From contig NC_088303.1 of NCBI RefSeq assembly GCF_032854445.1, positions 34,045,501 through 34,109,500 of the forward strand: DNA of 64,000 bases, given 5' to 3'. Under the pieces are notes generated by a model. That model was not told the origin of the DNA and made no database searches. It saw only the letters and a program-made list of their open reading frames with translations. Positions 47,453-60,241 of this stretch are shown here, in pieces. This DNA comes from Liolophura sinensis (Eukaryota; Mollusca; Polyplacophora; Chitonida; Chitonidae). Numbering within the stretch: the first letter of the stretch is position 1; every line of letters begins with the position of its first letter. Position numbers and translations under genes: made by a program.

Positions 47453-48103
47453 TTACAACCGTTTTGCGTGTAGTGACACTGATTTGTGGACAGATGTGTC
47501 CGTAACGATCTGCTGGCCATTAACCAGAAGCTCTGTATACGGTTTCTCGCTAATCTTATCGAAATTTAATCGTTCCATCATAATCCGAGTGTAAGCACTA
47601 GTGGCCTCCACGACGTAACAAGGAATTCCCTGCGAACGGATTTTCTCAAGCGTTGACCTTATCAAACCCATAGCGATGCCTTTACGTCTATGGCTCTTGG
47701 ACACGCACAATACCCTGTTGGCCACTAGAATTGAAGTATCGTAGAGCTGGTAGAAGTCCACGTCATCATACACTGGATCGTACACTTTGTCCATCGTGGC
47801 CAGTTTGCTGGTGTCCTTGTCATCAGTGTCAAAGCTGAATTCATTGGGATTATCTGGCGTGGAGACAAGGTTCAAAATGACGCCAACAATTTTCGCCTGA
47901 GAAGAATCTACCGCTACAACAGAGAGCTTTGAGTCTACAAAGACCCCCATCATGGTGTCGTAGTAAGCTTTAGTCTCCCGAGGCGTTTCAAAACCTAGGC
48001 TTTTTGCGATGATCTCTTCCTTGAAAAAGTCTTCATCCATCAGCCGGATTACCTCGTCCACGTCTGCTTCCGTTATTACCCGGTACAAGATGTCGTCTGA
48101 CAT
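47453..48103 (-). CDS. GNAT acetyltransferase, arylalkylamine N-acetyltransferase type
   Basis: Predicted cytosolic acetyl-CoA-dependent N-acetyltransferase of 216 aa, a usual length for invertebrate aaNAT enzymes. The N-terminus (YRVITEADVDEVIRLMDEDF, then FFKEEIIAKSLGF) resembles the start of that family, where a D/E-E-P motif is usual; here it reads EEI. The acetyl-CoA-binding motif A is RRKGIA (139-144), matching R/Q-x-x-G-x-G/A after the beta-strand NRVLCVSKSH. Motif B-like sequence is CYVVEATSAYTRIMMERLNF. The start chosen is ATG at 48103. The frame stays open 28 codons further, but reverse-strand TTTCAG acceptor-like sites just upstream (ends near 48137 and 48127) suggest an intron and a separate 5' exon. 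Family members acetylate dopamine, serotonin, polyamines or fatty-acyl conjugates; the substrate here is unknown. The rest of the coding region is intronless. Confidence 0.85.
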   Translation of the reverse strand: MSDDILYRVITEADVDEVIRLMDEDFFKEEIIAKSLGFETPRETKAYYDTMMGVFVDSKLSVVAVDSSQAKIVGVILNLVSTPDNPNEFSFDTDDKDTSKLATMDKVYDPVYDDVDFYQLYDTSILVANRVLCVSKSHRRKGIAMGLIRSTLEKIRSQGIPCYVVEATSAYTRIMMERLNFDKISEKPYTELLVNGQQIVTDTSVHKSVSLHAKRL

Positions 48104-49214
48104 CGCAGATTTAGCTTCGATAACCCTCTGAAACAAGCTGAAAATGAATTTATACGGAATACATCCATTTTTTCCATTAGAAATCATGCAATTCCAAGAT
48201 TATAATGTTAGCTCAACAATCGAACACACTGCGTGTCTGAGCATTACAATTTAATTTTTTCGAAATTTTACAAGGGGTCCTTAAATTATGGTCGTTTAAT
48301 TCACGGCGGGACAAAGAGAGGGAGAGGGACTGATCCTTATGATGCCATTCTTACACATCATCATCCCTACTACCATCGTTCACACAGCAGTCTCGGATAA
48401 GGAGTTCCCGTGCAGAGTGACGTCATTATTTCAGTAGTTCCAAATTCAAACAACACGACCCTGTGTGTGATTGGTCAGATCAGAAAAAAGAAATGGACAC
48501 TCTATTTTTACCACAATGGTTAATTTCTTTCATTCTATACGGCGTCCTAAAAATTTCTAAATAGCACAACACTGCCCAAGTCCAGAGTTACCTCGATTTG
48601 ACACATAATACTCAGTAGTCACAGTTTACATTCCTTAGACACGTCACAATCTCCTTGGAGACACACCAGAAACGTGTCAACCTTTAATCTTGACGTGGAT
48701 GGAATTTCAACAAATCCAACCTCCGTTTGACACGGTCTACATAACCTCACCTAGCTAAACATAAGTAGGCCCTATATAATACTTTTGTATAGTGGTTTAT
48801 GCATTACTTTCTAACTTAATAATGACACAAGGATGTGGCTGGCATAAACCGTATATCTTCCGTCACACGCCCCCTGACATGTATGCCTCATGCTTCGTAG
48901 AATGCTGGGTCTTCCCTATAATTCCAGACCAATATATAGGCCCAGACTTGTTTACTGTTACAGGCTTATCATCGGTTCGTCCGAGAGCAGGGATAGCGTA
49001 CAAGGCTTTCCAGTTCACTAATTTGTTTTTATCCGAATACTGCAAAATCAACCTCCGATGTCAATATGTGTATACACCTTGGATGGACAATATATTTCTC
49101 AAACTCAGATTATATTTTCCGTAATTTAATTCAGAAAATGTCACATGTGTATGGTTTAGATGAAATAAAAGGCAGGTATACAGAATCTGTGTTTATGCCA
49201 GCTTTCTGTGGGTA

Positions 49215-49445
49215 TGTTATTCAGATGTATGGTATCCAGATGTACGATATTCAGATGTATAATGTTCAGATACAAGATGTACAATGTCCGGATGTATTAT
49301 ATTGAGATGTGTAATATTCAGATTATGGTATCCAGATGTATGATATCCACACGTACCATATTCAGTTCTATATGCTATTCAGATGTATGTTATCGAGATT
49401 CGTATGATATTCATATCTGTGTATAATATCCAGATGCATGTTCTT
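49215..49445. repeat. Degenerate minisatellite
   Basis: Repeated variants of CAGATGTATGATATT at 15-18 base spacing, with many substitutions and small indels. Met-Tyr-Xaa-Ile-Gln frames through it are artefacts. Confidence 0.8.
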
Positions 49446-52044
49446 CATAAAGCTATAAAGCTAACAAAAAGTCGAAGAGGCAAACCAGCCATGCCAAGCC
49501 CGCGAACAAGTCAGCATCTTTATATGGGCCAAACTTCTTCTGTCCGCAAGACTTTTCTCTGAACCCGTTGCAAGGTGACATCGGTTTGACATAGTGAAAT
49601 TGCTGTTATAGTGAAACATCTTGTTCTAGGTCGCCCTTTGGACAGTTTTACGCTTCTGTTACCTGAGCCACTGTTAATCAATCAACACAAGTACCTACCT
49701 GGTTTGTGCTTGGAGCCCATATGGGGTTAGCATATGTTTTTTCAGTCGCAAAGGACACTGCTAATTTTTTTCCAAACATACCAAAGTCCTATATAACAGC
49801 AGATCATGCATTTACTTAAATGTTAAGTAAAAACTAAACATTAATTATTTATCAGAACTGTACGACTATACCTCGAATTTTGTGTTTAATAGCGACTATT
49901 CTGTGAATAGTGAACTCTAAAAAAAATAAAAATGAGACATTTTCATATATGATTAATAGTACTCTGAAGATCGTATACATCGTATTTTCTTCATAAACAA
50001 CATACAAGCACGTAATATAAGGGAAAGTGGCACGTTTCACATTGTTTACTTGCATCTGATACAATACAACACACATATACCGATGTCCTCCACATACAAA
50101 ACTGAAAATATATATACAAAAATTGTATATATAATAAATGAATGAGGAAATGAACGAAAAAAACTGAATAACAGTTTTACAGTGCTTATACCATATACAT
50201 TTGTTTCCAAATTACTATTATAGTATTGATCCATTGTCTTCATAAGGCTTGTTTCCTGGAAATATTTAATTATGCATGACTGTCTATTGTATCTTTCGTA
50301 ATGTATGCACAGACAAAAAGCTATGAGCATATGTGTAGAAGGTTCACTCCGCGTTCTTATCATGGTGAATGTTCCCGTTAACTTAACCCAGCAGCATAAT
50401 TGAGGTCACTGCCCAATTAACACAGGGCACCGTAGATAGGACTTAAAATTAGGGTAAGGGGCAAAATGTAGACGTAAGTTATTCTAAGTCACAGGTGATT
50501 AGCACCTCTGGTGTTATAACGAAAGCCAGCTGTAGCTTTCTATATCGTCTGGTTGATTCTATGCAACTCATTTTACTTCGAAAAGAAAAAAAAAAAAAAA
50601 CTTCGGTACACTTTAAATATGGTAAATATGAAATCCTTCGTATACAGTTTATTCCGTTCAGGTAAAAAATCTATGTGTTTAGATATACATGTAGTTCGGA
50701 TCGAGTTGTAGGAGTTTTTGACGACTATTGGTAACTTCTTGTCCTTGGAATTTTCGCCATATTTCATTAACCGTCAACACTGTTAAGCAATACTAGAAAC
50801 GCAGCATTGAAAGTGCGGGTGAGTGAAATCACTTGCAACCTTCAGATTTAAGGCGGAGAAAAATGAAGACGAAGCGCCCAATCAGTAAACTTTCCACGCA
50901 GCCTTAAATGGATTATAAAAAGGCCTATGTACTTCAAGAACGAATGAAATATGCACAAATATTTTCAAAAGCTTTAAGCTAATGGTTAATCATATATGCG
51001 TAGCTTACTATAAAAAGTTCAGGTTAAGAGTATGGTAAACACAAAATGTCACTCGTGTGCTTTTTCTCAAGAAAACTTGTCACACTGGTTTAGGAGAATC
51101 ATGCAGGTCCTAAAACTGCCATATATCATTCACTGGTGGAAAACTCTATACCGGCTGAAATTCTACATCACTGGCTATTTTTCCCGACTCCGAAATCAGA
51201 CTACATGACACAGAACAGGGTTCCCGCGATTATTCGTACCAGTACACAAACAGAAGTTTCTTATTACTGCCTTGCAGACAGTCTATATATAGGCGGCCAT
51301 TTACGACCCTTTCTCCCCTCACCTAGATTCCTATTTCACGCTTCACCACCAGGAAGCAACCACTTACTGCGAACTGTATACCTTGTCGAAACCATCCGGG
51401 CCAATACAGAGCATTAACAACTTACATAACACTGCTACATATAACAAGAAGAACATGTACATTCATATTATGTAGACCCTGATAAGTTCGTCTGCACCGA
51501 CCGTTACAAGGGCGTTGGGTTCGGTGTGTTAACAACTGACAGCTAGTGTATTATCATAAACAGCATTTCCGTGCAACCCGATACACAACTTACCTTCACC
51601 GCTGTGTTTTGTACTTGCCCTGACATTTCTCAATGTACACATCAACATGTGTTAAATACGCAGCTAGGCACAGTAAATGCACTTTGTCTTGCATACGACC
51701 TAAAATATCCCCCCCAAAAAGATGCATAGAAGCAAATATATCTCATGAAATGTTAATTTGGTGGTGATATCATCCTATCTGGTCTGGTTTGGTGGTGATA
51801 TCAAAAATCCAAAAATCACCATTTTAAGATCAGTACAGAATTCTCAGAATCAGGCAAAATTTGCAAATTAGTTATGGGCGAAATTTTAAGTCCTTTACAG
51901 TATACGCTTCCAGCATATTTTCACTGACTGCTGTTGAGAAAGATGACCTTAAAAGCATTGAGAATCAAGTTTTAAAGATTTGGCCGCACATATATTCATC
52001 CGGAAGAAAGTCAGGAAGTTACATTCGTATTCCAGTGTATCTCT

Positions 52045-52285
52045 GGGCCCAGCTGTTCGAAAGTGTATTAACTAATACTGGTATTAAGTCATATTTTATA
52101 TTTAACATTTTAGCCAAACCTAACGGGTAAAGCAGTTCTCCAAAGTCCAAGTATAACAGCAGCAGTTTTAGTTCATATTTATCATAATGTTGCAAAAAAA
52201 AATTCCGGCTTAGTACAAAATTGAAGACTTGGCTTGAAGTTAAACCTGGTATTAAGTCTTAAACCGGTTTTGAACAACTGGCCCC
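52045..52285. mobile_element. MITE-like palindromic element, copy 2
   Basis: Ends GGGCCCAGCTGTTCGAAAG and TTTTGAACAACTGGCCC are inverted. The interior has AATACTGGTATTAAG, TAGCCAAA and CAGCAGCAG. It is inverted relative to copy 3, 174 bp away. Confidence 0.75.
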
Positions 52286-52458
52286 TGATGTCTCACATTC
52301 TGTCTGTGAGAATGGGCCGGTTTTATGTCTGTCGCTTTAACGTACGTTCAGAATTACTCTGAGGCAACAGGCAGCGCGCACTACTAATCCCAAGCAAAAA
52401 CAATAAAGTGAACTTCTTAGTGATTCGAAAACATCATTTACACATACCTTGTACATAT

Positions 52459-52652
52459 GGGCCAGGTTGTTCAAAACTGTTTCAAGACTTAATACCAGGT
52501 TTAATTTGAAGCGCAGTTTTCAATATAGTACTTGGCCCAAAAATAATTACGTAACAGTATATTAAATATAAACTAAGTCTGCTGCTGCTGAATTTGGCTA
52601 AAATTAAAACACAATACCAGTATTAACTAATACACTTTCAAACAACTGGACC
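52459..52652. mobile_element. MITE-like palindromic element, copy 3
   Basis: Ends GGGCCAGGTTGTTCAAAAC and CAAACAACTGGACC. Its reverse complement aligns along its length with copy 2, including AGTGTATTAGTTAATACTGG and CAGCAGCAGCAGA. Confidence 0.75.
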
Positions 52653-53139
52653 ATAGATACATTTCATGCTAGCGTGCATGAAGCGTTGTCCGAGAGTTCT
52701 GCCTAGAACTACGGCATGTTGACTCGCCACTTTACAGCATGGCGTGGTGTCTTCAGGCAGAGTGCATTGTATTTAAGAGTGAAGTCAGGTTTTACACAGA
52801 GATGTTTGAGAGAAATACTGCTCAAAATGAATTCACAAGACGAAAGTATAAAATAGAGCCCGCTAAAGTAAGCACTCATTTCTAAAATTAAGGCGCAAGA
52901 GATCGGCAAGTTGGCACAAAGCAATGCCTATAATATAGTTCAGGTTGGCTCTAATACACAATCCGGCCATCAACGTGAATTTTCTTCAAAACGAGATCAA
53001 ATGATCAGATTATAACATGCAAATCTTGCTCTACAGCGCAATGTCACCTTACATAAATTCCACACCCAATTTCTTAAAGCACTTTTGACAACAAGACAAG
53101 CCATGAGGCTGAACGTTCGTATGGATCTATACTTATAGT

Positions 53140-53440
53140 TTTACGTACTTAACAATTTTTGAGTCCTATAACAACGATAGGAGTCATTACGTGCGTGTGC
53201 ATGTATTGTGTCTTCCTGTAGCAGGGCGAGTTCATGCCGCCAAAATTCTGCCGCCACTGAAGTATCATGCCAAAGACACCAGGCAAGACACCCCACCCAT
53301 TCACATTACGCTCACACCAGGCCGACCAATTATATTTCCTTGCTCTAACCTCTCAGTGCTGAGCGCCCGCCGTCGCAGCAACAAGCGAGTATCACTGTTT
53401 AAAGTGCTTGACAAGGCCCGTCCCGTTTTTGATCTTAAGT
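53140..53440. mobile_element. Dispersed element family B, most extended copy
   Basis: It shares GTTTTACGTACTTAACAA, GCAGGGCGAGTTCATGCCG, GAAGTATCATGCC and AACCTCTCAGTGCTGAGCGC with the other two copies. A local duplication of the GCCGCCA box is present. The 126-aa frame running through it is a by-product of the repeat. Confidence 0.7.
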
Positions 53441-54239
53441 CTCCCGCTTTCGAATTGGACAGTACATTTATATACCTCGGCACTAGACAGAATTATCGGG
53501 CTACTATTGGCGGAAGAGACTCCTGGCTTGAAATCAAGCTGACTTTTATTAGAATATCTCGCAGCTTGTGACAACACGTTCGAAATCCAAAAATAATTTT
53601 AGCAATCAAAGTTTTTCTTTCGTAAGCCAAAAGGTTGAGGATTTATGGGTATAATACTTGAGAACATGTCTGATCAGTCTTAGAATATAGGCTTGTCAGA
53701 GGTCTGTACAGAAAGGCCCCTAGAGAAGCATTCGTCCTTGGGAAATCTGACTAAGCCCTGTATTCTAGAGACGTTTAGTGCGCCTTAAAAAATCTAGCTT
53801 CTCTCTTTGTGTAAGTCCCAGATATTGATACAGGCCCTTTGATTTTTGACTGTCTATATTGTTAAAGAGAACCACAGTGCTGGCTTGTAATAGCTCGATC
53901 GAAACTCCAATCCAATCTGGTTGCGCTATCCAACACCTTTTCTCTTACCAGACACTGCTTTTGTGGTTATATGGAACATTAGGTCAGTTGTCCACTTTAC
54001 CGCGGTTCAAGATGTCAAAAAGTCTATTGGGATTTCGAACGTGTGGTTACAAGCTACGAGATATTCTTAGAAAAGTCAGCTATATTTCAACCAAGAGGCT
54101 TCTCCGCCAATCATAGTCCCAGAACTCTGCCTAGCACATTGAAAACAATGGTATTAACTTGTTGCTGCCTGGCTTGGCGTTCAGAGGTTAAAGCAAGGAA
54201 ACCCATCAAACTTAAGTATGGAAGCCGGACAAGGCTATC

Positions 54240-54350
54240 AGCGTACCATCGTCGGGCGATGGCACGAAGCAGTGACAAGATGGCACGAAGCGATGACATG
54301 CGCGATAGCACGAAGCGATGGTATGATGACTCAAAGCGATGACACGATGA
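54240..54350. repeat. Degenerate tandem repeat
   Basis: Variants of ATGGCACGAAGCGATGACA recur at about 18-25 base spacing. Confidence 0.7.
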
Positions 54351-56769
54351 CAGCATCGTACTTAAGTGTAAACGGAATAAATCTGCAGTACCCAAAAAAG
54401 TACAAAAAAGAAAAACGCTTTCGCAATCCTTCTTTTTTTCCCAAGAAAGAGGATTTTTACGGAATGGCACTGTGATCCAAGTCCTAGATTCAAGCGGACA
54501 GAGCCATATATGAGTGCATTTGTGAAATGGTGAAAATTGTTACCGATTTACCGAAGTAATTTCAGTTTTACAGTGTACTGTCGCTGTATGTTTTAGCTTC
54601 TCCGTAAGGTTTACTTCTACTTGCGTGTGTAAAAAGGATCGTTATTGTTAAGCAAAGTATTCGGTATTACAGGTTTGCTTTCGCCCGAGTCAGATGAAAA
54701 TTCATTTTATCTACTGCGTTACAGCACATTCATCTTCACACCATGGATATAGGTCTATGACATTAATTCTTTGTTTGTAAATAGGGGGGTAAGACGGGGA
54801 GGCATCCATAAACGACTACGTGCTGAGACATTAACAAAAGCGCCGAGATGTATTGGTTTGTTTAGCATGCAAGCAAGTCTTTTGTTGCATGATACATGTA
54901 CTCATCGAGTGGCTTTGAGAGGGCTGCTACCGGTATGGCCTTTTTACTATTAGATGTTTTAAATACATGTAAAAGTTGTAAATTGCGAAATGCCCCAAGA
55001 CAGCCTCCTTTCAAGTTTACCATGTTTCTAATGCATAAATCTGTTCCATCCACAAAAAGACTGATTCTTCGAGTCAGGTGGGACAAAAAGCGGATTTTGT
55101 TCTTTTCCTTTACCTTTTGCCTGCACACACGGTTTCGTTCAACACTCACAACTGCCTGGTAATCCTTAATTCGACAGGCCTAAACGTTATGGTCATGTAT
55201 TTTCCCATACTTGGTAGTAAGCGTCAGTACTGCTCGGTACGTCAGTGCATCGTCAGATCAGTTGAGTCACATCCGTGCGGCTAATACCTTACAATCCTGC
55301 AATTACACTGCACAATAACCAGACCCCTTTTTAAACCCATAGGTTCCAGCTTATACATACCGGTAGCATGAATCCAGTGGACACTTATATCAGTGTTTAC
55401 TGATGTAAGTCTTATGTCAATATAGATCAGCTGTCGTGCGAGGACATGATGAGACTAAACGTAAACAAGACTACGTGTTTTATTTTTATCTCTCAAAGAG
55501 GATGATCGGTCAACCATTTGCAGGGGTTGCATCGATGTAAAGCCAGCGCCGTTGAAAGTTATGTCAGTCTGAATACAGACGTTAACAGGTAATTAATTAC
55601 ATTACTATTACTGCGCAGGCGCGTCAGCTGATAATGGGGAAAATGTCATGGTCTGTCATGTGTCTTTTGAAACATTGACTTGATTACAGTTAACCGACAG
55701 CATACATTCGGGGATCTATAATCATAAATCGATATCACTGCTGCTTTCATCGCGTTCCAATGTATAAATATGGGCCTTTCTTCTTTGCGTTAGCCAGTGG
55801 GACGACTTCTATGGCGCCACGGCCTGTATAGGCAAGGTGTCTTGTCTAGTGTCCACGACATGCTATATACTTTATTGAGGCTCAAGTCCTATAAATAGTA
55901 TAACACGTGCAGTTTACCAATACCGTAAACACCATTGTCATGTGACCATTCCCGAAAAAGCAAATCAAAATAAGACAGATCTACAGACCTGTTTGCAATT
56001 CCGTCGAAATCTTAGTACCTGGAAGATAACATGTATCATATTGCACAATATAGGTCTGTACATGTATAAACAAACCCGTGGTTTACATGTAGGTCCAACA
56101 TACGTGCACGGTGTAGCATTAGACCTATGGATATGGTGCGATACAGGCCTAGACTAAATGTAAATCCATGCACCGATGAGCCTTGCAGAGACTATCTTTG
56201 GTATCATCATGTCTTTAGGAAACAAAAACATGGGCGGATTCAACAGCTGACATTTGATGTCAGTTTGTGTGTACGTAAGCTAGATGATATGGGCCACCCT
56301 CAGACTTACACGTACGGCATAGGCAAACCAGCCTGAAGCACATATGGCCAGAGCCTGGTTGGACTGCTTACGGCTGAAAATGATAGGCAGCCCTGTTTTC
56401 GCTATAAGCACTCTATACCCATCGTGTCTTTCATATGTCATGACAAACAGCGTTGTGCCTGTGTGGTGACAGGATAAGAATCAAAGACTACTTACAGGCT
56501 GATAAAACCAGTGCTTGTTCACGATCAGCTCGTTCCACACGGCCACTACTTCTGTTTTCATCCGCACGTTATCTGGCGATTTTACCATTGAGAGTTACCT
56601 CCCCCTGTGACCCAGAGAACAGGTCAGCTCAGAGCCCATGCAGGCCTCCTTGAAGATGGTCAAGCACAGTAGCCATATTACATGTAGGTGAAAATTTTTG
56701 TGGAAATATATTATGAGTGACATTTTTTTTTAGTTACTGCACCTTATGAAACAACTCGCAAAGCGTCGA

Positions 56770-57600
56770 GTGGGTTATCATTTCCATCTTTCACGAGAAA
56801 AATATTTATGACATTCAACCTTCACTGTGCAGTATTCTATTTATTTTTTGTATATTGACACTTTGTGGTTATCATTTCCACCTTTACGAGTAAAAGATTT
56901 ATGACATTCAACCTTCACTGTGCAGTATTCTATTTATTTTTTGTATATTGACAATATCGGGATATATTGCACTTTGTGGTTATCATTTCCACCTTTACGA
57001 GTAAAAGATTTATGACATTCAACCTTCACTGTGCAGTATTCTATTTATTTTTTGTATATTGACAATATCGGGATATATTGCACTTTGTGGTTATCATTTC
57101 CACCTTTACGAGTAAAAGATTTGTGATATTCAACCTTCACTGTGCAGTATTCTATTTATTTTTTGTATATTGACAATATCGGGATATATTGCACTTTGTG
57201 GTTATCATTTCCACCTTTACGAGTAAAAGATTTATGATATTCAACCTTCACTGTGCAGTATTCTATTTATTTTTTGTATATTGACAATATCGGGATATAT
57301 TGCACTTTGTGGTTATCATTTCCACCTTTACGAGTAAAAGATTTATGACATTCAACCTTCACTGTGCAGTATTCTATTTATTTTTTGTATATTGACAATA
57401 TCGGGATATATTGCACTTTGTGGTTATCATTTCCACCTTTACGAGTAAAAGATTTGTGATATTCAACCTTCACTGTGCAGTATTCTATTTATTTTTTGTA
57501 TATTGACAATATCGGGATATATTGCACTTTGTGGTTATCATTTCCACCTTTACGAGTAAAAGATTTATGATATTCAGCCTTGTGCAATATTCTATATATT
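56770..57600. repeat. 111-bp satellite array, about 8 copies
   Basis: The block CTTTGTGGTTATCATTTCC starts at 56861, 56972, 57083, 57194, 57305, 57416 and 57527, always 111 bp apart. A shorter diverged first copy begins near 56770 and a decayed last copy ends near 57600. Units are almost identical, so the array is young or homogenised. Confidence 0.97.
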
Positions 57601-59865
57601 ATTTATGTATTGGCAATATTGTGATTTTGTGTATTTCAACAAGTTGAAGCAAGGATTTTAGCTTTAGGCCTTCACAGACTTGTGTACATAGCGTGACATC
57701 GCACATGATACGTATTGTCCTGTTGCGTGACGTAAGGAATGTTGATGTTGACTGAACTTGTATTTTGACATCACTCATCATTGAACACGAATTGGAATGT
57801 CATGAAACAAAACGTTTCTTTTTGACGTCATGGCGTTGGGGTGTGCAATAGCAAAGGTGATATCTAACTCTAACCAGTGAGATATCACTTTTTATCATTG
57901 ATGGAAATCCTGTCATTCCACCTTTATTTGAATAATAAACGCATTTTTCTTGATTTTACTACTCTGTGACGCCATTTATCATCCCGCGCGCAGTACCGGT
58001 ACTTTTCAAGTTTTATCTAAACGTTCAAAAATTGGGAGACTCGAGGACGAGCTACACAGACGGTCCAAATGATAGCAGAACGCATCGTTTTATTCTGTAA
58101 CGATGAAGTGCGTGTGTACTTCATATTTGTGTATGAGCAAACCTTCACCGGTAATTAGGACAGCATAAAGGAAAAAGACATTGAGTTCACAGATTTGGAC
58201 TGGAGTATTCTTGTTTTAATCTCTAAATTGAAACAAACAAAACAAACAACTGTTTTTAAGGATGTTTATGAATAAACTGTAGGATTCTATTTAATGTCAT
58301 TTCGGTTTTTTATTCACCGTCATATAGGCCAAGACATAAAGTGAATAATTCTGATATGCAACCATAAAGTTCCGGTAGGGTAAAACACAGGAATCAAACG
58401 GCTAGTTAAAAAACAAATGTTCTGTCAGTCTAGATTTAAAGAATAGAATTCATAAATTTCAGACACAAGGATAATTTGTTCCACTCTCGCAGACAGTTGA
58501 TTTTTGATATGTGAAGTGATGATGCGCAGCGATAAATTGGTTTGTGAAGGCTGTAGTTTAAGAGATCTAGTTGGATACTTGTGTATATCAGATTTGAATA
58601 AATAATGTCCACGTATTTCAAGTGCTCGTCATTATTTTGTTTATCATATTATTTACTTGCTGATAGATCTATATTATGTTCTGTACTCCTAATGCAGACT
58701 ACAGACACCTTAATTTAATACGATATGACTTGACTACATTTAGGTAACCTGCACTTAACTGAGCCACTGATTGGTGCATATCAGTTACCGTAGATGATGT
58801 AAAAATATATTACGCGAACACGTTTCACAACTTTTCTTTTTATTTCTCACAGAAGATTATATGGCATAATTTATAATGATCCAAGTTGCGGATAATGGGT
58901 GATATGATGCAGAAATATGATACAGCTTATGAAAATTAGGCCTAAATCAAACAGCAGAGCTCGAACTGTGTCGTGAATGTTTTGCTTTTCTTTTACTAAC
59001 TACTTATTTGTCTAGAAATGTTACTGAATTTTTTATATGAACATTTCATTTACATTCTTAATTCGATTTCGTGTAGACCCACAGAGACGGATTGTGCATG
59101 TCGGCCAAGATTCTTTGAAACAGGGGGCATAACTCTGATAAACATTCTTGTTAGAAATGGCGGCAGTTCAAGCGCCGTTTGTCGTCAAGTTTGCTGCAAA
59201 TTCGCTTGACTTCGGTCTCAGCTAAATATGTTAATGCGACCTAATGCATTTCATACCTACTGTGTCGGTAAGTTTTAGGTTTGTGTCATCAGGTGTCACT
59301 GTTGCAGATCTTTCAATGCTTCGTGTTGAAATTGTCAGTGTCAACTGTCAGTGTCAACAACAACATGCAAACATCTGTTTCCATGAATATCATAGGCCCC
59401 AGTAACTGTTCCGTAGACGCTTCAATATTATGTATCAATCGTTCACACGGAGAAATGTGTATATGCTGGTACTATTATAAAAGTAATAATTATAAAAATT
59501 TTAAAAGTTAAAAGTAGTTCCATGGACGCTGTTACATGGACGTGTTCCTGGTAGTACAGAATTTATCAGGCGAGCCATACTCGGTTTATAAACAGCTGAA
59601 TAAAGGCTAGTGAGCACAGCCTGTAACTTACATGTAGATGGTGTTTGGTAGTAGAGTCTAGAGGCGAATCCAAAGTAGCATATGATGTGGTCTAAGTTTA
59701 TCATTATTTGGTTTATTTTCGCTCATACGTTCACCTGCATGATGAAATATACTACATGTACATTTCTGACTTCATTTTGTCAGCAATTGTGACATAATCG
59801 TAATGTATTGTATGTCATGTAAATCGAAGTGTCACCTGTCATCATAGTTAATGATTGCTCTTTTA

Positions 59866-60241
59866 GGTTTGGCAAAATTTTATTTGGCTAAGACCAGATG
59901 GCCCCAAATCAATTCGATGACAGAGCACACGCTCCATTTAAAAGCCTGATGCAATTTGCCTTAGCTGATTGTTACAATGATTGCGACCTATCAAATACGT
60001 CTGAACGACCTTAAGTTTGCAGCTACACATGTTCCTTAGCTTTTCGTGTGCTGATTCATCGCAAGCACAGTGTCAGTTGTTTGTTTCTAGGGTTGCATGG
60101 GCCCAGGGATACTTTAGTGGTGTTCAGTTTGACTGCCACTGCCCTGCCAACCTTGACATATTTGACAAAGGCAGGTAACTGCATCAGTTTTTTTTAAATG
60201 GAGCTCATCCTTGGCCAAACAAAATTTTGCGAAACCTGATG
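59866..60241. mobile_element. Inverted-repeat (MITE-like) element
   Basis: Left AGGTTTGGCAAAATTTTATT pairs with right AAACAAAATTTTGCGAAACC. The inner CTCCATTTAAAAGCCTGATG pairs with CATCAGTTTTTTTTAAATGG. Arms are 80-100 bp with a spacer of about 195 bp. No ORF. Confidence 0.7.

Noticed and set aside
48104-48187. 28-residue N-terminal extension of the GNAT protein
   Set aside because: The family normally starts near MSDDILYRV, and acceptor-like TTTCAG sites lie within the extension, so it is more likely intron plus 5' UTR.
53191-53571. 126-aa forward ORF
   Set aside because: It lies almost entirely in a family B repeat also found at 2.0 and 32.5 kb, where the frame is not kept.
56770-57600. 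CRISPR-like array
   Set aside because: The whole 111-bp unit repeats with no unique spacers, and the genome is eukaryotic. It is a satellite.
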